From the NCBI GenBank assembly GCA_902806595.1, contig CADCXC010000009.1, positions 2,046,001 to 2,110,000 on the forward strand: a DNA stretch of 64,000 nucleotides, given 5' to 3'. Source of the DNA: Pyrenopolyporus hunteri. Its lineage: Eukaryota; Ascomycota; Sordariomycetes; Xylariales; Hypoxylaceae. A program made the position numbers and the translations under genes. The notes beneath the pieces were generated by a model. It searched no databases. It had not been told where the DNA came from and saw only the letters and a list, made by a program, of their open reading frames with translations. Positions within the stretch are counted from its first letter, which is position 1. Every line of letters begins with the position of its first letter. Below are positions 11,515 to 23,256 of the stretch, piece after piece.

Positions 11515-13721
11515 ATGAAGTTTCGCTCGCTCGTTTACACTGCCATTGCGCTGCTCCAGGCTGTCGCCGAAGGCAAGGATGTCGTCGTCGAGTCCTTGCC
11601 AAAGGTGCCCATGGGCTGGAGGAAGGTCAAGAACGCGGATCCGGGTCAGGTAATTAGATTACGGATTGCGCTTGAACAGCCCAACCTGGGACAGTTCGAG
11701 CAAGCCCTTTATGACGTATCGACCCCTCAACACCCGTTATACGGCCAGCACTTGTCGCGTGATGAGGTGAAGGAAATGATGAAGCCGAAGGAGGAGTCTA
11801 CGGCCGCCGTATTGGATTGGCTCCGAAGTTCTGGCATCCCGGACTCGGACGTCGAGAACAACGGAGAATGGGTCAATTTCAAAGCTACGGTGTCGAAGGC
11901 GGCGAGCTTGCTGAACACCCAATTCCAAGTGTACAATCACGTTGGCACGGACGCGCAGCGAATCCGAACTCTGCAGTACGCGCCCCTCCTGATTAACGGG
12001 AAGCACACGGGTATTTGCTAACCTGAAACAGCTATTCCGTGCCCGCGGAAGTTAGGCCTCATATCACTATGATCCAGCCGACAACTAGGTTCGGCCAGAT
12101 GAAGCCGCAGGCCGTGGAAGTCTACGAGGTCATCAAGCAGGAAGAAGCGATCCGTTTTCTGCAGACGGCCGCCGAGATCCCTACGCAGGACCTGAACGTG
12201 ACTTTCTGCAATAGCACGATCACCCCTGAATGCTTGAGGGCCCTCTACAACGTCGGTGACACGACTGCGGATCCCAGCGTCGCGACCATTTTCGGCGTCA
12301 GCGGCTTCTTGGAGGAGTACGCCAAGCATGATGCGCTCGATAGCTTCCTCGAGCAATTTGCGCCGTACGCGCTCACCCAGAATTTCACTACCCTCCTGGT
12401 TAATGGCGGCCTGGACAACCAGACTGATTCCGTCGACGACGACGTTGAAGCCAATTTGGATATGCAATATGCGGCGTCGTTGGGTTTCAATACCGATATT
12501 CGGTATTATTCCACTGGTGGCCGCGGTCCGTTGGTTCCTGATCTCGAGTAAGCTACATACAACGTCCATCACCCTTATGAGTCGACTGCATGCTGATTTT
12601 TGTCTGTCTAGCCAACCCGATCCGAATGATGTTAGTAAACCGAATCAGTCGATTGTTGAGGGTTCACCCATTAATGAATATATAGGTATCGAACGAGCCG
12701 TATCTCGAATACTTGACCTACCTCCTAGATCTCCCCGACGAGGAGCTCCCGCACACCCTAACCACATCCTACGGCGAGGACGAGCAATCAGTGCCGAAGA
12801 CGTACGTCGAGAAAGTGTGCACGATGTTCGGCCAGCTCGGCGCCCGCGGCGTATCGGTACTCTTTAGCTCTGGAGAGTAAGTCTACCACCTACGCCCACC
12901 CTATTTACCCCATGCCCCAACGCGACGGGAACTGACTCCCTCCAACAGCACCGGCCCAGGCAGCGCCTGCCAGACCAACGACGGCAAGAACACGACCCGG
13001 TTGCTGCCCATCTTCCCCGCGGCCTGCCCGTACGTGACGGCGGTGGGCGGCACCGTGGGCGTCGCGCCCGAGCACGCCGTGTCCTTCTCGTCGGGCGGCT
13101 TCTCCGACGTCTTCGCGCGGCCCGCGTACCAGGAGCCCGCCGTGTCCGCCTACCTCGCGGGCATCGGCGACACCTTCGCCAACCTGTACAACCGCGCGGG
13201 CCGCGGGTTCCCGGACGTGGCCGCGCAGGGGCGCAACTTCAACGTCGTGTCCCAGGGCCGGCTGATCAAGGTCGGCGGGACGTCGGCGTCGGCGCCCACG
13301 TTCGCGGCCCTCGTGAGCTTGCTGAATAACGCGCGCGTCAAGGGCGGCGGGAAGCCCCTGGGCTTCTTGAACCCCTGGCTGTATAGCGAGGCGGTGGACG
13401 GCGGGCTCACGGATATCGTGCTGGGTGGGAGTAAGGGGTGTACGGGTAGGGATAGTACGTTTACGCTTTTTCCTATTCTATCCTTTTTTTTCTTCTTGGC
13501 GTTCCGTGATCCCGTGCCTGGGCTGGGATATGCTGTGGGATGTTCGATGGAATGCTAATGAGCTTATAGTGTACAGCGGCTTACCGACGCCCATCGTCCC
13601 CGGTGCGGGCTGGAATGCCACCGAGGGTTGGGACCCGGTTACTGGCCTTGGTACCCCGTTATTCGACGTCTTGCTGGAGAAGGTTGCGCCGGGCGTTAAG
13701 CTCCCTAGTGTTGGCCGGTAA
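11515..13721 (+). CDS. secreted sedolisin-family serine-carboxyl protease (S53, tripeptidyl-peptidase type)
   Basis: A secreted acid protease of about 614 aa in six exons: 11515-11975, 12032-12547, 12612-12630, 12686-12876, 12949-13454 and 13570-13721. The hydrophobic start MKFRSLVYTAIALLQAVAEG is a signal peptide. A Pro-kumamolisin activation domain follows, with TPQHPLYGQHLSRDEV. In the catalytic domain the Glu/Asp pair is E293 and D297 in VEANLDMQY, the oxyanion Asp is in SSGDTGPG (about D396), and the nucleophile Ser is in GGTSASAPTF (about S508). Splicing restores the family sequences LHYSVPAEVRPH, PDLDQPDPND and SSGDTGPG. Exon 3 is only 19 nt. From exon 5 onward the sequence becomes markedly more G/C-rich than exons 1-4. 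Confidence 0.93.
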
Positions 13722-14628
13722 GGCTAATGGTGACTGCGTTGTATAATAGACACACGGCTTTCTGAGCTATGTCTGTTCGGTTAGATATCTTGGCGATGGT
13801 CCGTGAGGGTCATAGACGGCTTCCATCTTAGTACGGCCCTTGGAAATCTGGATCATGATAGGTAGGATACGGAATTAACTTCAAAGTGTATAATTATGCC
13901 CTGAAATATAAGTATCTATCCAATAACAGTTGTTCGGTGAAAGTGATGAATAATCGTAAGGAGCACTGGCGCGCTTCCGTCCAACCGGTCTTGAGTTAGC
14001 AGATAAGTAAACACGCTTAAATCGGATTTACAAAGTAGAAGTGAGCTTTAATATACGTCAGTTAGTCGGTTAAGAGCTCGCTAGGTCCCTATCGTCTGAA
14101 CGAATGTGGTATTTGACGTCGAAACCCCGAGCGACTGCGCTACCGATGTGGGCCTTGAATCAGGGCCAATGCTTTTCGCATCACATTCGAGCTCCTTAAG
14201 ACTACGAATGAATAAGAATCATAAATAATTCATCCATAGAATAAGTAGAAAAAGGATAATAATCATACGGGCGTAGGTATTTACTTATCTACAATACCAT
14301 TCCCGTCCCAGCCCGGACCGTCACCCCGAGAAGAAAAATCCAATAGACAAGCCGCCCGAGCGGCAAAGAATTCGCACGAGATCGTGCGTACATGGGAAAT
14401 AATGCATTAAGGACTCCACCTCCCTATACCGACCGGGGACCACAAGGCCCGCCGACGCCTAGATATCGGACGGAACGTTAGGAATTAATATAATTCTACC
14501 AGGATATGTCGTCTTTGTCGTCTTTGTTTCATCGATGACTTTTCACCCCGGTCGCGTCATCACCTAATACCGAGAAGCCGTTTCGTTTCGTTATGGTTCA
14601 TTTCGCACCGAAGCATTCCCGCTTCGAT
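13722..14628. other. intergenic region
   Basis: 0.9 kb between the convergent ends of the sedolisin and syntaxin genes, so mostly 3' UTR and terminator sequence. It is AT-rich, and no open frame of interest is seen on either strand. Confidence 0.5.
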
Positions 14629-15737
14629 TTAACTGCCATTATTATTGTTTCTGAACGCTCCATTCGCGGCAGCAACACCAAAGCCGACGGCAAGGGCGAT
14701 GATAATGATGAGGATCGTGATAATAAGACACCACCACTTTAACTTGCGGCGGTTGCGGGCGTGCACGATTCCCTTCTTCACATGCGTGTTGCCCTCGTCG
14801 ATATACTTGGTCGTGTTCTCGGCGTTTGTGACGGCTTGGTCCACGTAGGGCTGCTGCTGCTCGACTAATATAGCGAGATCCTGGAACATGGCAGCTAATT
14901 CTATGAGGGTGCGCTCGATGCGCTGCAGCTCGTTGTGGCGTGCGCGCACTGCACCAAGAACCGAGGATGCTTGGCCCGCGCGGTTAGAGCGGAGCTATCG
15001 CTCGCGTCAGCATTATTAACCTGGAAATTTGACAGGAACATTCGGTGTAGAAAGGAGTAAGCAGAAGGGGAAAAGAGAAGGAAAAAAAAAAAACATACCG
15101 CCGTCTGGAAGACACCTTCGTTACCCCAATCGGCTTCGGTTGCCTGTCGAACCTCATCTTCGGTAGCGTCGGGATTGACGATGCGGTACTGGCGGGCGAT
15201 CTGATCGCGGTACCTCTGGCTGTAGGCGCTCTCTTCCTCCCGGTAACTATGCAGCTCGCGTTCGAACTCGGCTTTGATGGTATTAACCTGTCGCTCCTTT
15301 ACGCTGCGGGCACTTCCGGTCGAGTTGTTGGCGTCGTTTGCTAGAAACTTGAGTTGATCTCGAATACCAACGTTGAGGGTCTGCGTATCGGCGACAACAC
15401 GTTCGAGCTGCTGGGATGCCGCACCCCCGTCGGCTTCGGCTAGAGCGCGCTGATGTAGAGAGGCGATCGTCCGGACATTGTTTGAGAGGGTGCCAATCTC
15501 GTTGCGGAGGAATTGAATGCGGTTGAGGAAGTCCTGCTGCGTGAGGGTGTTCGATGCCGGCTGCTCTTGGGGATAGTTCTGTAACTCGTGCTCCTACACA
15601 CTTTGTTAGGTGACCGTGGATACACGCCATGTCGGCGCTGCTGATTGTTGGTACTGCTTTACCTGGTCGTAATTGTAGCCTTGCTCGGCCTCCGGGCCTT
15701 GCTGGTATGGGCTATTCTGATATTGACCGTAAGACAT
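14629..15737 (-). CDS. plasma-membrane syntaxin t-SNARE (Sso1/2-like)
   Basis: A Qa-SNARE for exocytic vesicle fusion at the plasma membrane. It has three exons, 15737-15663, 15593-15099 and 14994-14629, giving 311 aa. The N-terminus (MSYGQYQNSPYQQG) is Gln/Tyr/Pro-rich. The Habc helices run from about residue 40 (QDFLNRIQFLRNEIG) through RQYRIVNPDATEDEV. Intron 2 joins GVFQTA to LRSNRAGQASSVLGAV. The SNARE helix includes RHNELQRIERTLIELAAMF with its central Gln region. It is followed by the basic ARNRRKLKWW and one C-terminal membrane anchor (CLIITILIIIIALAVGFGV). Its intron 2 begins GTATG followed at once by a run of 12 T. Confidence 0.93.
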
Positions 15738-17463
15738 GATTGACTGCTACCGGACCGTCGGACCCTCTATAAAATCCAAAGGCCCTTAAGAGGTTAAGAG
15801 CCCCGTTGATTAGGGTGGCGAGTGGTGAATAGGTGTAGTTAACTGTTCGATGCGATGATGTGGTGTGACGTGATGCGACGTAGAATGAAGGGTGAGAATT
15901 TGGGGTCTGGGAAAGGACAAGAACTCTTAAGGCTCTGATTGCCGGATGATGAGGTTGAACCAATTTACAGTTATTTCTTCCGGTGCTAACAGAGCTGGGG
16001 ATGGTGGATTTCCTTGCTGACCGAGATGATCTCTATGTAAGGTAGGCGATTCTTGCAGGGGGTCCCGCTCCAATCACCGTCTTCCGAGTCGGATTGTTGG
16101 CTACCTATCGGCGGAGACGAAGAGCGAGCACAGTTAGGTAATGCCGGGTGGGAGAGAGGAACGAGAGTCGCATGGAAACAAACAAGAAAGAGAAAAAAAA
16201 AAAAAAGAAGAAAAATAAAAATAAAAAGGTTACGGGCTAAATCTGAGAAGATCTAACGGGGAACACCGTCAAGCTTAACCTGCTTGTTTTTCTTATTCAG
16301 GTATTCATCTGTCGGTCTCCAAGCCAATCATGTTGTTTGTTCCTGTTTCTCAGATGTTGTACGTATGTATTGGGGCGTACGACAGATCAAGCTTGTGGTT
16401 GTGATGATCCATAGCAAGGGTGGCTTGGACAAAGGGCGAAGTTTGGCCAAGCTCTTAAGAATTTTTTTTTTTTTTTCCTTCCTACATGTATCCTTCCTTG
16501 AACATGTCCCGCAAAAAGATACGTCCTCGGATACAACACCGGTACGTGCGGATACGTAATGTGTACAGAGGTACTTGAGATAGCCTTTCCCGCCCTGTAC
16601 TGCGTGGTAGATACCTGCATCAAATACCTCACACTATAAGAACCTAAGCTTCACAGACACAAAAGCTGTATCGCCTAGATAAATCGATGTAGGAGACCCG
16701 ACTTTCGCAATAGGTACCTAGGTAGATACTAATAAAAGTTAGGTACCTAGATAACCCCTCTATAACACTTACCTCACCGACCGAAGGTGCCTAATAGAGA
16801 AATGGTGGCAAAGAGCTCCGGGGCTAATTACGATGCACAACCCCTAAAATAAGCACTGCCCCGCCGTCCTACTACCCTACCTACAGCACGTACGACTGCT
16901 AGCGGTGGACTTCGCCCGCCAATGACGAATCCCTATAGGTACCTACTTATGTTGCTCAGGGTAGCGTCGCTGTCAGCTTCTATAGCTGTAAGCTCTTGGA
17001 TTCCCCATTCCGTCATACGGAGCCCGTTGATTGGGTTGTGCTTGTGGTATGTATGTACCTAGGTACATGAAGCTACAAACCGAGCTTGATGCTTAGGTCG
17101 GTACAATTCCTTCAAGTTGAACTTCAGATAATACCAGTCAAAGTCGACACGGACTTCGCAATTGGTCATTACACCGAGACCCAAAAGATCCTATAATAGG
17201 TCAGGTACCAAGATATGCGAATCGTGCTTAAACCTGACCTACGCAACTTACTCGCACGTGCCGATGATATATAATGGGCTTTTCTTTTACTTGGCGGTTG
17301 CCTCTTACTATAATAATTAGAGAACTAAGGCCCGAGGAAATTTGTCTAACGGACACTTGCATATTACTACAACATTGTCTCATAGTAACATTCGCCAAAT
17401 GCAAGCCTCTAGTCACACCAGTAAGGTTGATCTAGTCGTTTCTTTAACAAATGTACATCTGCT
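15738..17463. other. intergenic region with TAGGTACC motifs
   Basis: 1.7 kb upstream of the syntaxin gene. It contains A- and T-homopolymer tracts (about 16195-16205 and 16463-16477) and clustered AGGTACCTAG motifs at 16711-16752, 16936-16948 and 17053-17067. No gene is recognised. Confidence 0.5.
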
Positions 17464-17999
17464 TTAGTTTGTCTGCATACTTCCGGCGACAGTGTGATCC
17501 GGAACTTGACTCTCGTCACTTATCTCCAATTGCTTGACTAGATTGCGAGTTTGGAGTTGATCTCTGTCTCTCGGCTTCTTGTAGGCGTATGAATCACCTA
17601 AGGCCGTCGTAGACATGATCTCTTTTCCCTATGTTGAGTCCTTTCAAGAACCTCTGGGCCAGCTAGGCAAGCGCTGCGTCCATCGTGATAATAGAAGATG
17701 TAAAGCCGTATAAAACAACGCTCGTCATGATGTAGCATCGCAGAGACCCGGAAGGCCACCGAGACTAGCCGGAACGCTATCGTACGATATACGCCACGGC
17801 CGTGCCAGCTACCCACCGTATGGACCAACCGTCTGCAGCGGAGTTGCTCGTCTTCGAGTGCTTCTATCTGTTGGGTAGCTGTTATGTTAACGAGCTTCTT
17901 CAGGAGATTTATATGCTCATATGGAGGTTCGCGTGGATACGAAGGGAAACCCAACACTCTCCATGGCGTCATATCTTCCTCTAGGAGCGTAGGGAACAT
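17464..17999 (-). CDS. possible small two-exon gene of unknown function downstream of IMP4
   Basis: Low-confidence model: exon 17999-17817 (61 codons) joined by a GTGGGT...CATAG intron to exon 17628-17464, giving 115 aa and ending SMQTN-stop. The first exon reads like protein (MFPTLLEEDMTPWRVLG, then YPREPPYEHINLLKKLV), and the second is hydrophilic (YAYKKPRDRDQLQTRN). The first frame is also open upstream of the proposed start, back into the last codons of IMP4 in another phase. That could mean the true start is further up or that the frame is fortuitous. No domain, signal peptide or membrane segment is recognised. Confidence 0.3.
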
Positions 18000-18054
18000 G
18001 TACTGCGGAGCCTCAACGCCGCCGGTTTCGGTTCGGATGTCGATAGGGCTAATT

Positions 18055-19062
18055 TCAAAGATAGTCCTTCTTGCGACTGGTTCTCGTATACTGGTTCAGA
18101 TGCCATTCGACATCACCATCCTTGTTCTCCAACGTACCACTGCGGATCTCGAACACCTTCATGGTCATTCGGGGCCCGACTTCGGACAATTCCACACTGT
18201 CGTATCCAGTTCGAACGAAGACGTGGTGTCGTACTTCAATAGAATCCTCGATATTTTTGAACGTGACTACTCGGCTTCCGAGCTTAGCTTTGCTAGTTAG
18301 GGGTTCCCGCGGGGGAAATATGTGTTTTAAGATTTTAACAACTCTCGCGCCGAGGCGAGAAGTGAAGCCTACAGTTACGGTTAGTCCTCGGTTAGCGAGT
18401 CAGAGCGCTGGTGATGCTCACCATCAAATATTAAATGCGGGTACGACTCGCTAACAGTGCCTCGAATGCTATTAGGGATATCATGGCGCAACACGACGTT
18501 ATGTAAAGAAAACGATATTGTCGGCCCGTGCGGGAAATGGGACAAGGTCAATGCCGTTGGGACACCGCGATGTTCATGGAGAAGAATCATGTCGCTTAGA
18601 CCGCTGGCCTGCGCCGACCGGACAAGGTCCGGTAGGATTAAATTGCCGCGATTGAGCCGTATGGCGGTCGGGAGTAGCAAGCGAATCTCTTTAGCAAATG
18701 CTGAGAGCCGGGCGGATGGGTCTCTCGAGGTGGTCACGAGAACTCGAGGGTCAACTATCCCGGAGAGCTGCGAATATTCGTCGTCGAGATCCAGCTCCTC
18801 ATTGGCGGTCCGGTCAGGCTTAGACTCGTCAAATTGGTAGTCTCTCCTCAGTTCCTTGTCGTTGGCAATGGATGGGTCTAAGGGCCTGCCAGTGGCTAAG
18901 GACGCTCTAAGTTTCGCTCTCTTCTCGCTTATCTCGGAATCGCGTAGTAACAGAGCTCTCCTGTAGAGATAATCACGCCGTTGTCGAGCTTGTTTCCGCT
19001 ATAAGATCACAATCGCGTTAGTATGCCGTACGTATCTGGTGTTGGGACTGACGTACGATCAT
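18055..19062 (-). CDS. IMP4: U3 small nucleolar ribonucleoprotein protein IMP4 (Brix domain)
   Basis: A component of the Mpp10-Imp3-Imp4 part of the small-subunit processome, acting in the nucleolus in early pre-18S rRNA cleavage. There are three exons, 19062-19057 (only six bases, Met-Ile), 18998-18422 and 18368-18055, giving 298 aa. The first intron is 58 nt with a CATACTAAC branch point and TATAG acceptor, and the predicted start MIRKQARQRRDYLYRRALL matches the conserved family N-terminus. No in-frame ATG in exon 2 precedes the Brix domain, which is why the tiny first exon is needed. Brix landmarks are VLVTTSRDPS, LLPTAIRLNRGN, LLHEHRGVPTALTLSHFPHG, RVVTFKNIEDSIEVRHHVF and the C-terminus KKDYL. 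Confidence 0.92.
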
Positions 19063-19917
19063 GATTATTACGAAGGGTATAAAGGTCTCGGTCGGTGAAT
19101 TCTATGCGAAGGCTTGGGTGGCAAGACAAATCAGAACTCCGTACAAGACAGGTATCTAGTCGGATCTTCGCTCTGGCCTCGAGAAGTAGGTCAAGGCTCA
19201 ATATGGGACTCGGATTTACACGGCTTGTTCGCAAACGTAGGTAGATTATAAGATTATACGCGTAGTTAAGTGTAAGTAGTTGCAGAGCCCTGAACTTTTT
19301 CTTGGGGACGTGCATCAATTGGAAAATTTGGTATCGGTGCTTATCGGGCTCCGCTCGATACCTAGGCTGGGTACCTTGGCACGTGTGGAAAGGCGGTCAT
19401 TGGCCCAAGCGGCCTCTCAAAAACCCACACCATCCCGCCTAAGCCTGCTAGGTCGGTTTACGCCCGCCACATCGAAAGATGCAAGCGCGAAAGTTATCGC
19501 AATCTAAGAAATCCAAAACCTCAGAATTCCACAATGTGATCACGTCTTCCCTATTTTCTCCTACCATCTTGACTTACTCGCTATCCTCCTGCGCCAATAA
19601 AGGCGGCAACAAAGGAACACCCTATTTGTAATCCGAGTGTCCTACACGCTTTGCAAGGTATGCGGTGTCTGCGATAATTATGCTTCCCATGTCTTCTTTT
19701 TAGCCTCCCTGCGTTTTCCACGACACCGTCGTCAACAAAACACCCCTCTTCTTGCCTGAACCCTATCTTGTTTTATCGCCCCAACATTTCCCAAGCCACG
19801 GCCTCTTGATGGCCCAGACTAAACCGCCGCTTTGAAATATTAACAGAAAGTGTTTTAGGCACAAAGCAAACCGTCCTCGCAAAAATCCGGCTGCCCTAGC
19901 TGGCTGACGGCGATACA
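19063..19917. promoter_or_regulatory. divergent promoter region between IMP4 and UPF1
   Basis: 0.86 kb between two head-to-head RNA-metabolism genes. The half next to UPF1 (19500-19900) is C/T-rich and A-rich leader-like sequence. No individual binding site can be supported. Confidence 0.4.
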
Positions 19918-22900
19918 ATGGAAGGCGCTTTTACCCACCTGGGTAATCACCTTGTGTCCGACTCCGCCGCCGCTATCAACGCCGGCGATGACGATCTTTC
20001 AACCCTTGACCCCGACGAGAGCCTTCTCTACGGCAAATACAGCGGTCGCGGAGGCCTAGGTACTGCGAGACGAAGAAACGACGATGACGACAACGAAACC
20101 GAGACCTTCGACGACGATGACAACGAGAGTGTGGCTAGTGTTCCCGTCGGGGCTATGAAGGGCCTTAGTCTCAAGGCTCCCGAGGAAGACAAGAAGCTGC
20201 CTCCGCATGCTTGCGCGTAGGTGTCTGCGGTAATTAGGCGACAGGTTCGTTGCCATGCTAACATGCTACACAGATATTGCGGTATCCATTCGCCGGGCTC
20301 CGTGGTCAAGTGTCTTACTTGTAATAAGTGGTTTTGCAGCGCGCGAGGGAATGCGAGCTCCTCGCACATCGTCAACCATCTAGTTCGAGCTCGTCATAAG
20401 GAAGTGCAACTACACCCCCAGTCTACGCTCGGCGACACGACCCTCGAATGCTACAACTGCGGTACAAAGAACGTTTTCCTCCTTGGATTTATCCCGGCAA
20501 AATCTGACACTGTCGTCGTCCTTCTTTGCCGTCAACCCTGCGCCGCCACACCTTCTTCAAAGGACATGAGCTGGGACACTTCCCGATGGCAGCCTTTGAT
20601 CGAGGATCGCAGTTTTCTACCGTGGCTGGTGTCTCCGCCTAGCGACAACGAGCAGCTCCGCGCCCGACACCTTACCCCCCCGATGATCGCCAAACTAGAG
20701 GAAATGTGGAAAGAAAACTCCAACGCTACTATAGCCGACCTGGAAAAGGCGGCTAGCATCGACGACGATCCGCTTCCAGTTCTTCTAAAATACGAGGACC
20801 CTTACCAATATCAGAATATCTTCGGTCCTTTAGTGAAGATGGAATCCGACTACGACAAGAAATTAAAGGAGGCGCAGTCAGAGGATGGCCTAGTGGTTCG
20901 ATGGGACTTGGGTCTCAACAATAAGCATCTTGCCAGCTTTACATTCCCGAAGTTAGAATCCGGCGACGTCAAGCTGGCAGTAGGCGACGAAATGCGACTC
21001 AAATACAAGGGCGAGCTTCGCCCTCCTTGGGAGGGAGTGGGATACGTTGTGAAGATTCCCAATAACCAATCTGACGAGGTTACGCTGGAATTGCGCAAGA
21101 CGGGAAACGACAAATCTGTTCCCACCGAATGCACTCACAACTTCTCCGCCGATTATGTCTGGAAAGCAACATCTTACGACCGCATGCAGGCTGCTATGAA
21201 GACCTTCGCTGTGGATGAGTTGAGTGTTTCCGGATACATCTTCCACAAGCTACTGGGCCACGAAGTCGCTGTCGGTCCCATCAAACTCAATTTACCTAAG
21301 AAGTTCAGCGTGCCTGGTCTTCCGGAGCTCAACAGTAGCCAAATCAGCGCCATTAAGAACGTCCTACTTACACCCCTCAGCCTTATTCAAGGTCCGCCGG
21401 GAACTGGTAAGACGGTCACATCCGCAACTATCATCTATCACTTGGCAAAGATGAATAATGGTCAGGTCCTTGTCTGTGCGCCGTCCAATGTTGCCGTGGA
21501 TCAACTCTGCGAGCGTATAAATCTGACGGGGTTGAAGGTCGTCCGCCTCACAGCCAAGTCTCGTGAAGACGTCGAATCCTCCGTCAGCTTCCTCGCGCTG
21601 CACGAACAGGTCCGCATGCTTGATACTAATCCCGATCTGATGAAACTCTCGCAGCTCAAAAGCGACGTCGGCGAACTTTCGAGCCAGGACGAGAAGCGGT
21701 TCAAACAGCTAACTCGCGCCGCCGAGCGGGAAATCCTCAACAATGCTGATGTAGTCTGCTGCACTTGCGTCGGCGCCGGAGACCCGCGTTTGGCTAAGAT
21801 GAAATTCCGCAATGTCCTTATCGACGAATCTACGCAGTCTGCGGAGCCCGAATGCATGATCCCTCTTGTTCTGGGCTGCAAACAAGTTGTCCTCGTCGGT
21901 GATCACAAGCAACTTGGACCGGTGATCATGAACAAGAAGGCTGCTAAGGCTGGTTTGAATCAGTCCCTCTTTGAGCGTCTGGTCCGGCTAGGTTTTACGC
22001 CGATTCGACTCAACATCCAATACCGAATGCACCCTTGCCTTTCTGAATTCCCATCAAATATGTTTTACGAAGGTTCCCTCCAAAACGGCGTCTCGGCCCC
22101 GAACAGAATCCGCAAGGACGTTGACTTCCCCTGGCCCGTCGCTGAAATGCCGATGATGTTCTGGTCTAACCTTGGCAACGAGGAGATCTCTGCGTCGGGA
22201 ACCTCGTACCTCAATCGAACTGAAGCTTCCAACGTGGAGAAGATTGTGACGCGTTTCTTTAAAGCCGGCGTACGTCCTTCCGATATTGGCGTTATTACCC
22301 CGTATGAAGGCCAGCGTAGTTACATCGTAACTACTATGCAGAACACAGGAACTTTCAAGAAGGAGTCTTACAAGGAGGTTGAGGTTGCTTCCGTCGACGC
22401 TTTTCAGGGTCGTGAAAAGGATTTTATCGTCCTGTCCTGCGTACGGTCGAATGACAACCAAGGCATCGGATTCCTTTCCGACCCCCGCCGGTTGAACGTC
22501 GCTCTCACCCGTGCGAAATATGGGCTGGTCATCATTGGCAACCCCAAAGTGCTGTCTAAACATGAGTTGTGGCACCACCTTCTCGTGCACTTCAAAGAAC
22601 GCAAATGCCTTGTCGAAGGACCTCTAACCAACCTGCAGACGTCTCTGCTTCAGTTCAGCCGGCCCAAAAACACGTACCGCCCACGTCCCCAGCAGGGCGC
22701 CTACGTATCTAGCGGATACTCTAACGGCCGCTCAGCCGGGTATAATGGCCATAACGCGAGCCAGGATTTCGAGTCGGGCTCGATGCTTTCTTACATTCCC
22801 GACGACACGTCTAGCCTTCACAGCTCAGCCCTCGGCGGTGCCGGACTCGGCAACACTGCTTTCCCGCAAATGTTCTCCAACTTCAGTTCTGAACAATGGC

Positions 22901-23256
22901 CTGGTCTTCCGGGTTTCAATGCGACACCAGGCGGCCGCGTAGGAGGTAAGAGTAGGGGCCGAGGAACGGAGAGCATCGCCGGCGAGAGCGTCGCCACCTC
23001 GGAATACACCGACGGCACCGCTAGCGTCATTGGCAGTAAAGGGGTAGGGCAGGGCGGCGCGAGCCTCGGAGCTGGACTTCCGGAAGCTCTTCGATCCCGG
23101 CCTACCTCTTACACCCAGAGCGATCGGTTGAAACAACACGTTGCGGAGAGCTCCGGCTATCCAGGTTATTCAAACGGTTTCCGACGCCGGTATGATGATG
23201 ACGAGAAGTCGGTCAGCACTGCTTTTGCCAGTCAAGTTGGCGGTGGATTTGATTGA
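19918..23256 (+). CDS. UPF1: ATP-dependent RNA helicase UPF1/NAM7 (nonsense-mediated decay)
   Basis: A superfamily-1 RNA helicase central to nonsense-mediated mRNA decay in the cytoplasm. There are two exons, 19918-20216 and 20274-23256, giving 1093 aa. The short intron (GC|GTAGGT, ACACAG) lies exactly before the Cys/His-rich domain, so PHACA joins YCGIHSPG. An acidic N-terminus (runs of Asp/Glu/Asn around residues 55-75) precedes the CH domain (CLTCNKWFC, HIVNHLVRARHKEV, CYNCGTKNVF). Helicase motifs are all present: GPPGTGKT (about residue 473), APSNVAVDQL, DESTQSAEPE (about 617), QYRMHP, VDAFQGREKDFI and ALTRAKYGL. The C-terminal region from about residue 890 is Gly/Ser/Tyr-rich and disordered. 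Its size is usual for a fungal UPF1. Confidence 0.97.

Noticed and set aside
14095..14165. Minus-strand tRNA-like sequence (GGTAGCGCAGTCG and GGTTTCGACGTC)
   Set aside because: A-box- and B-box-like strings are far too close together and no acceptor stem forms.
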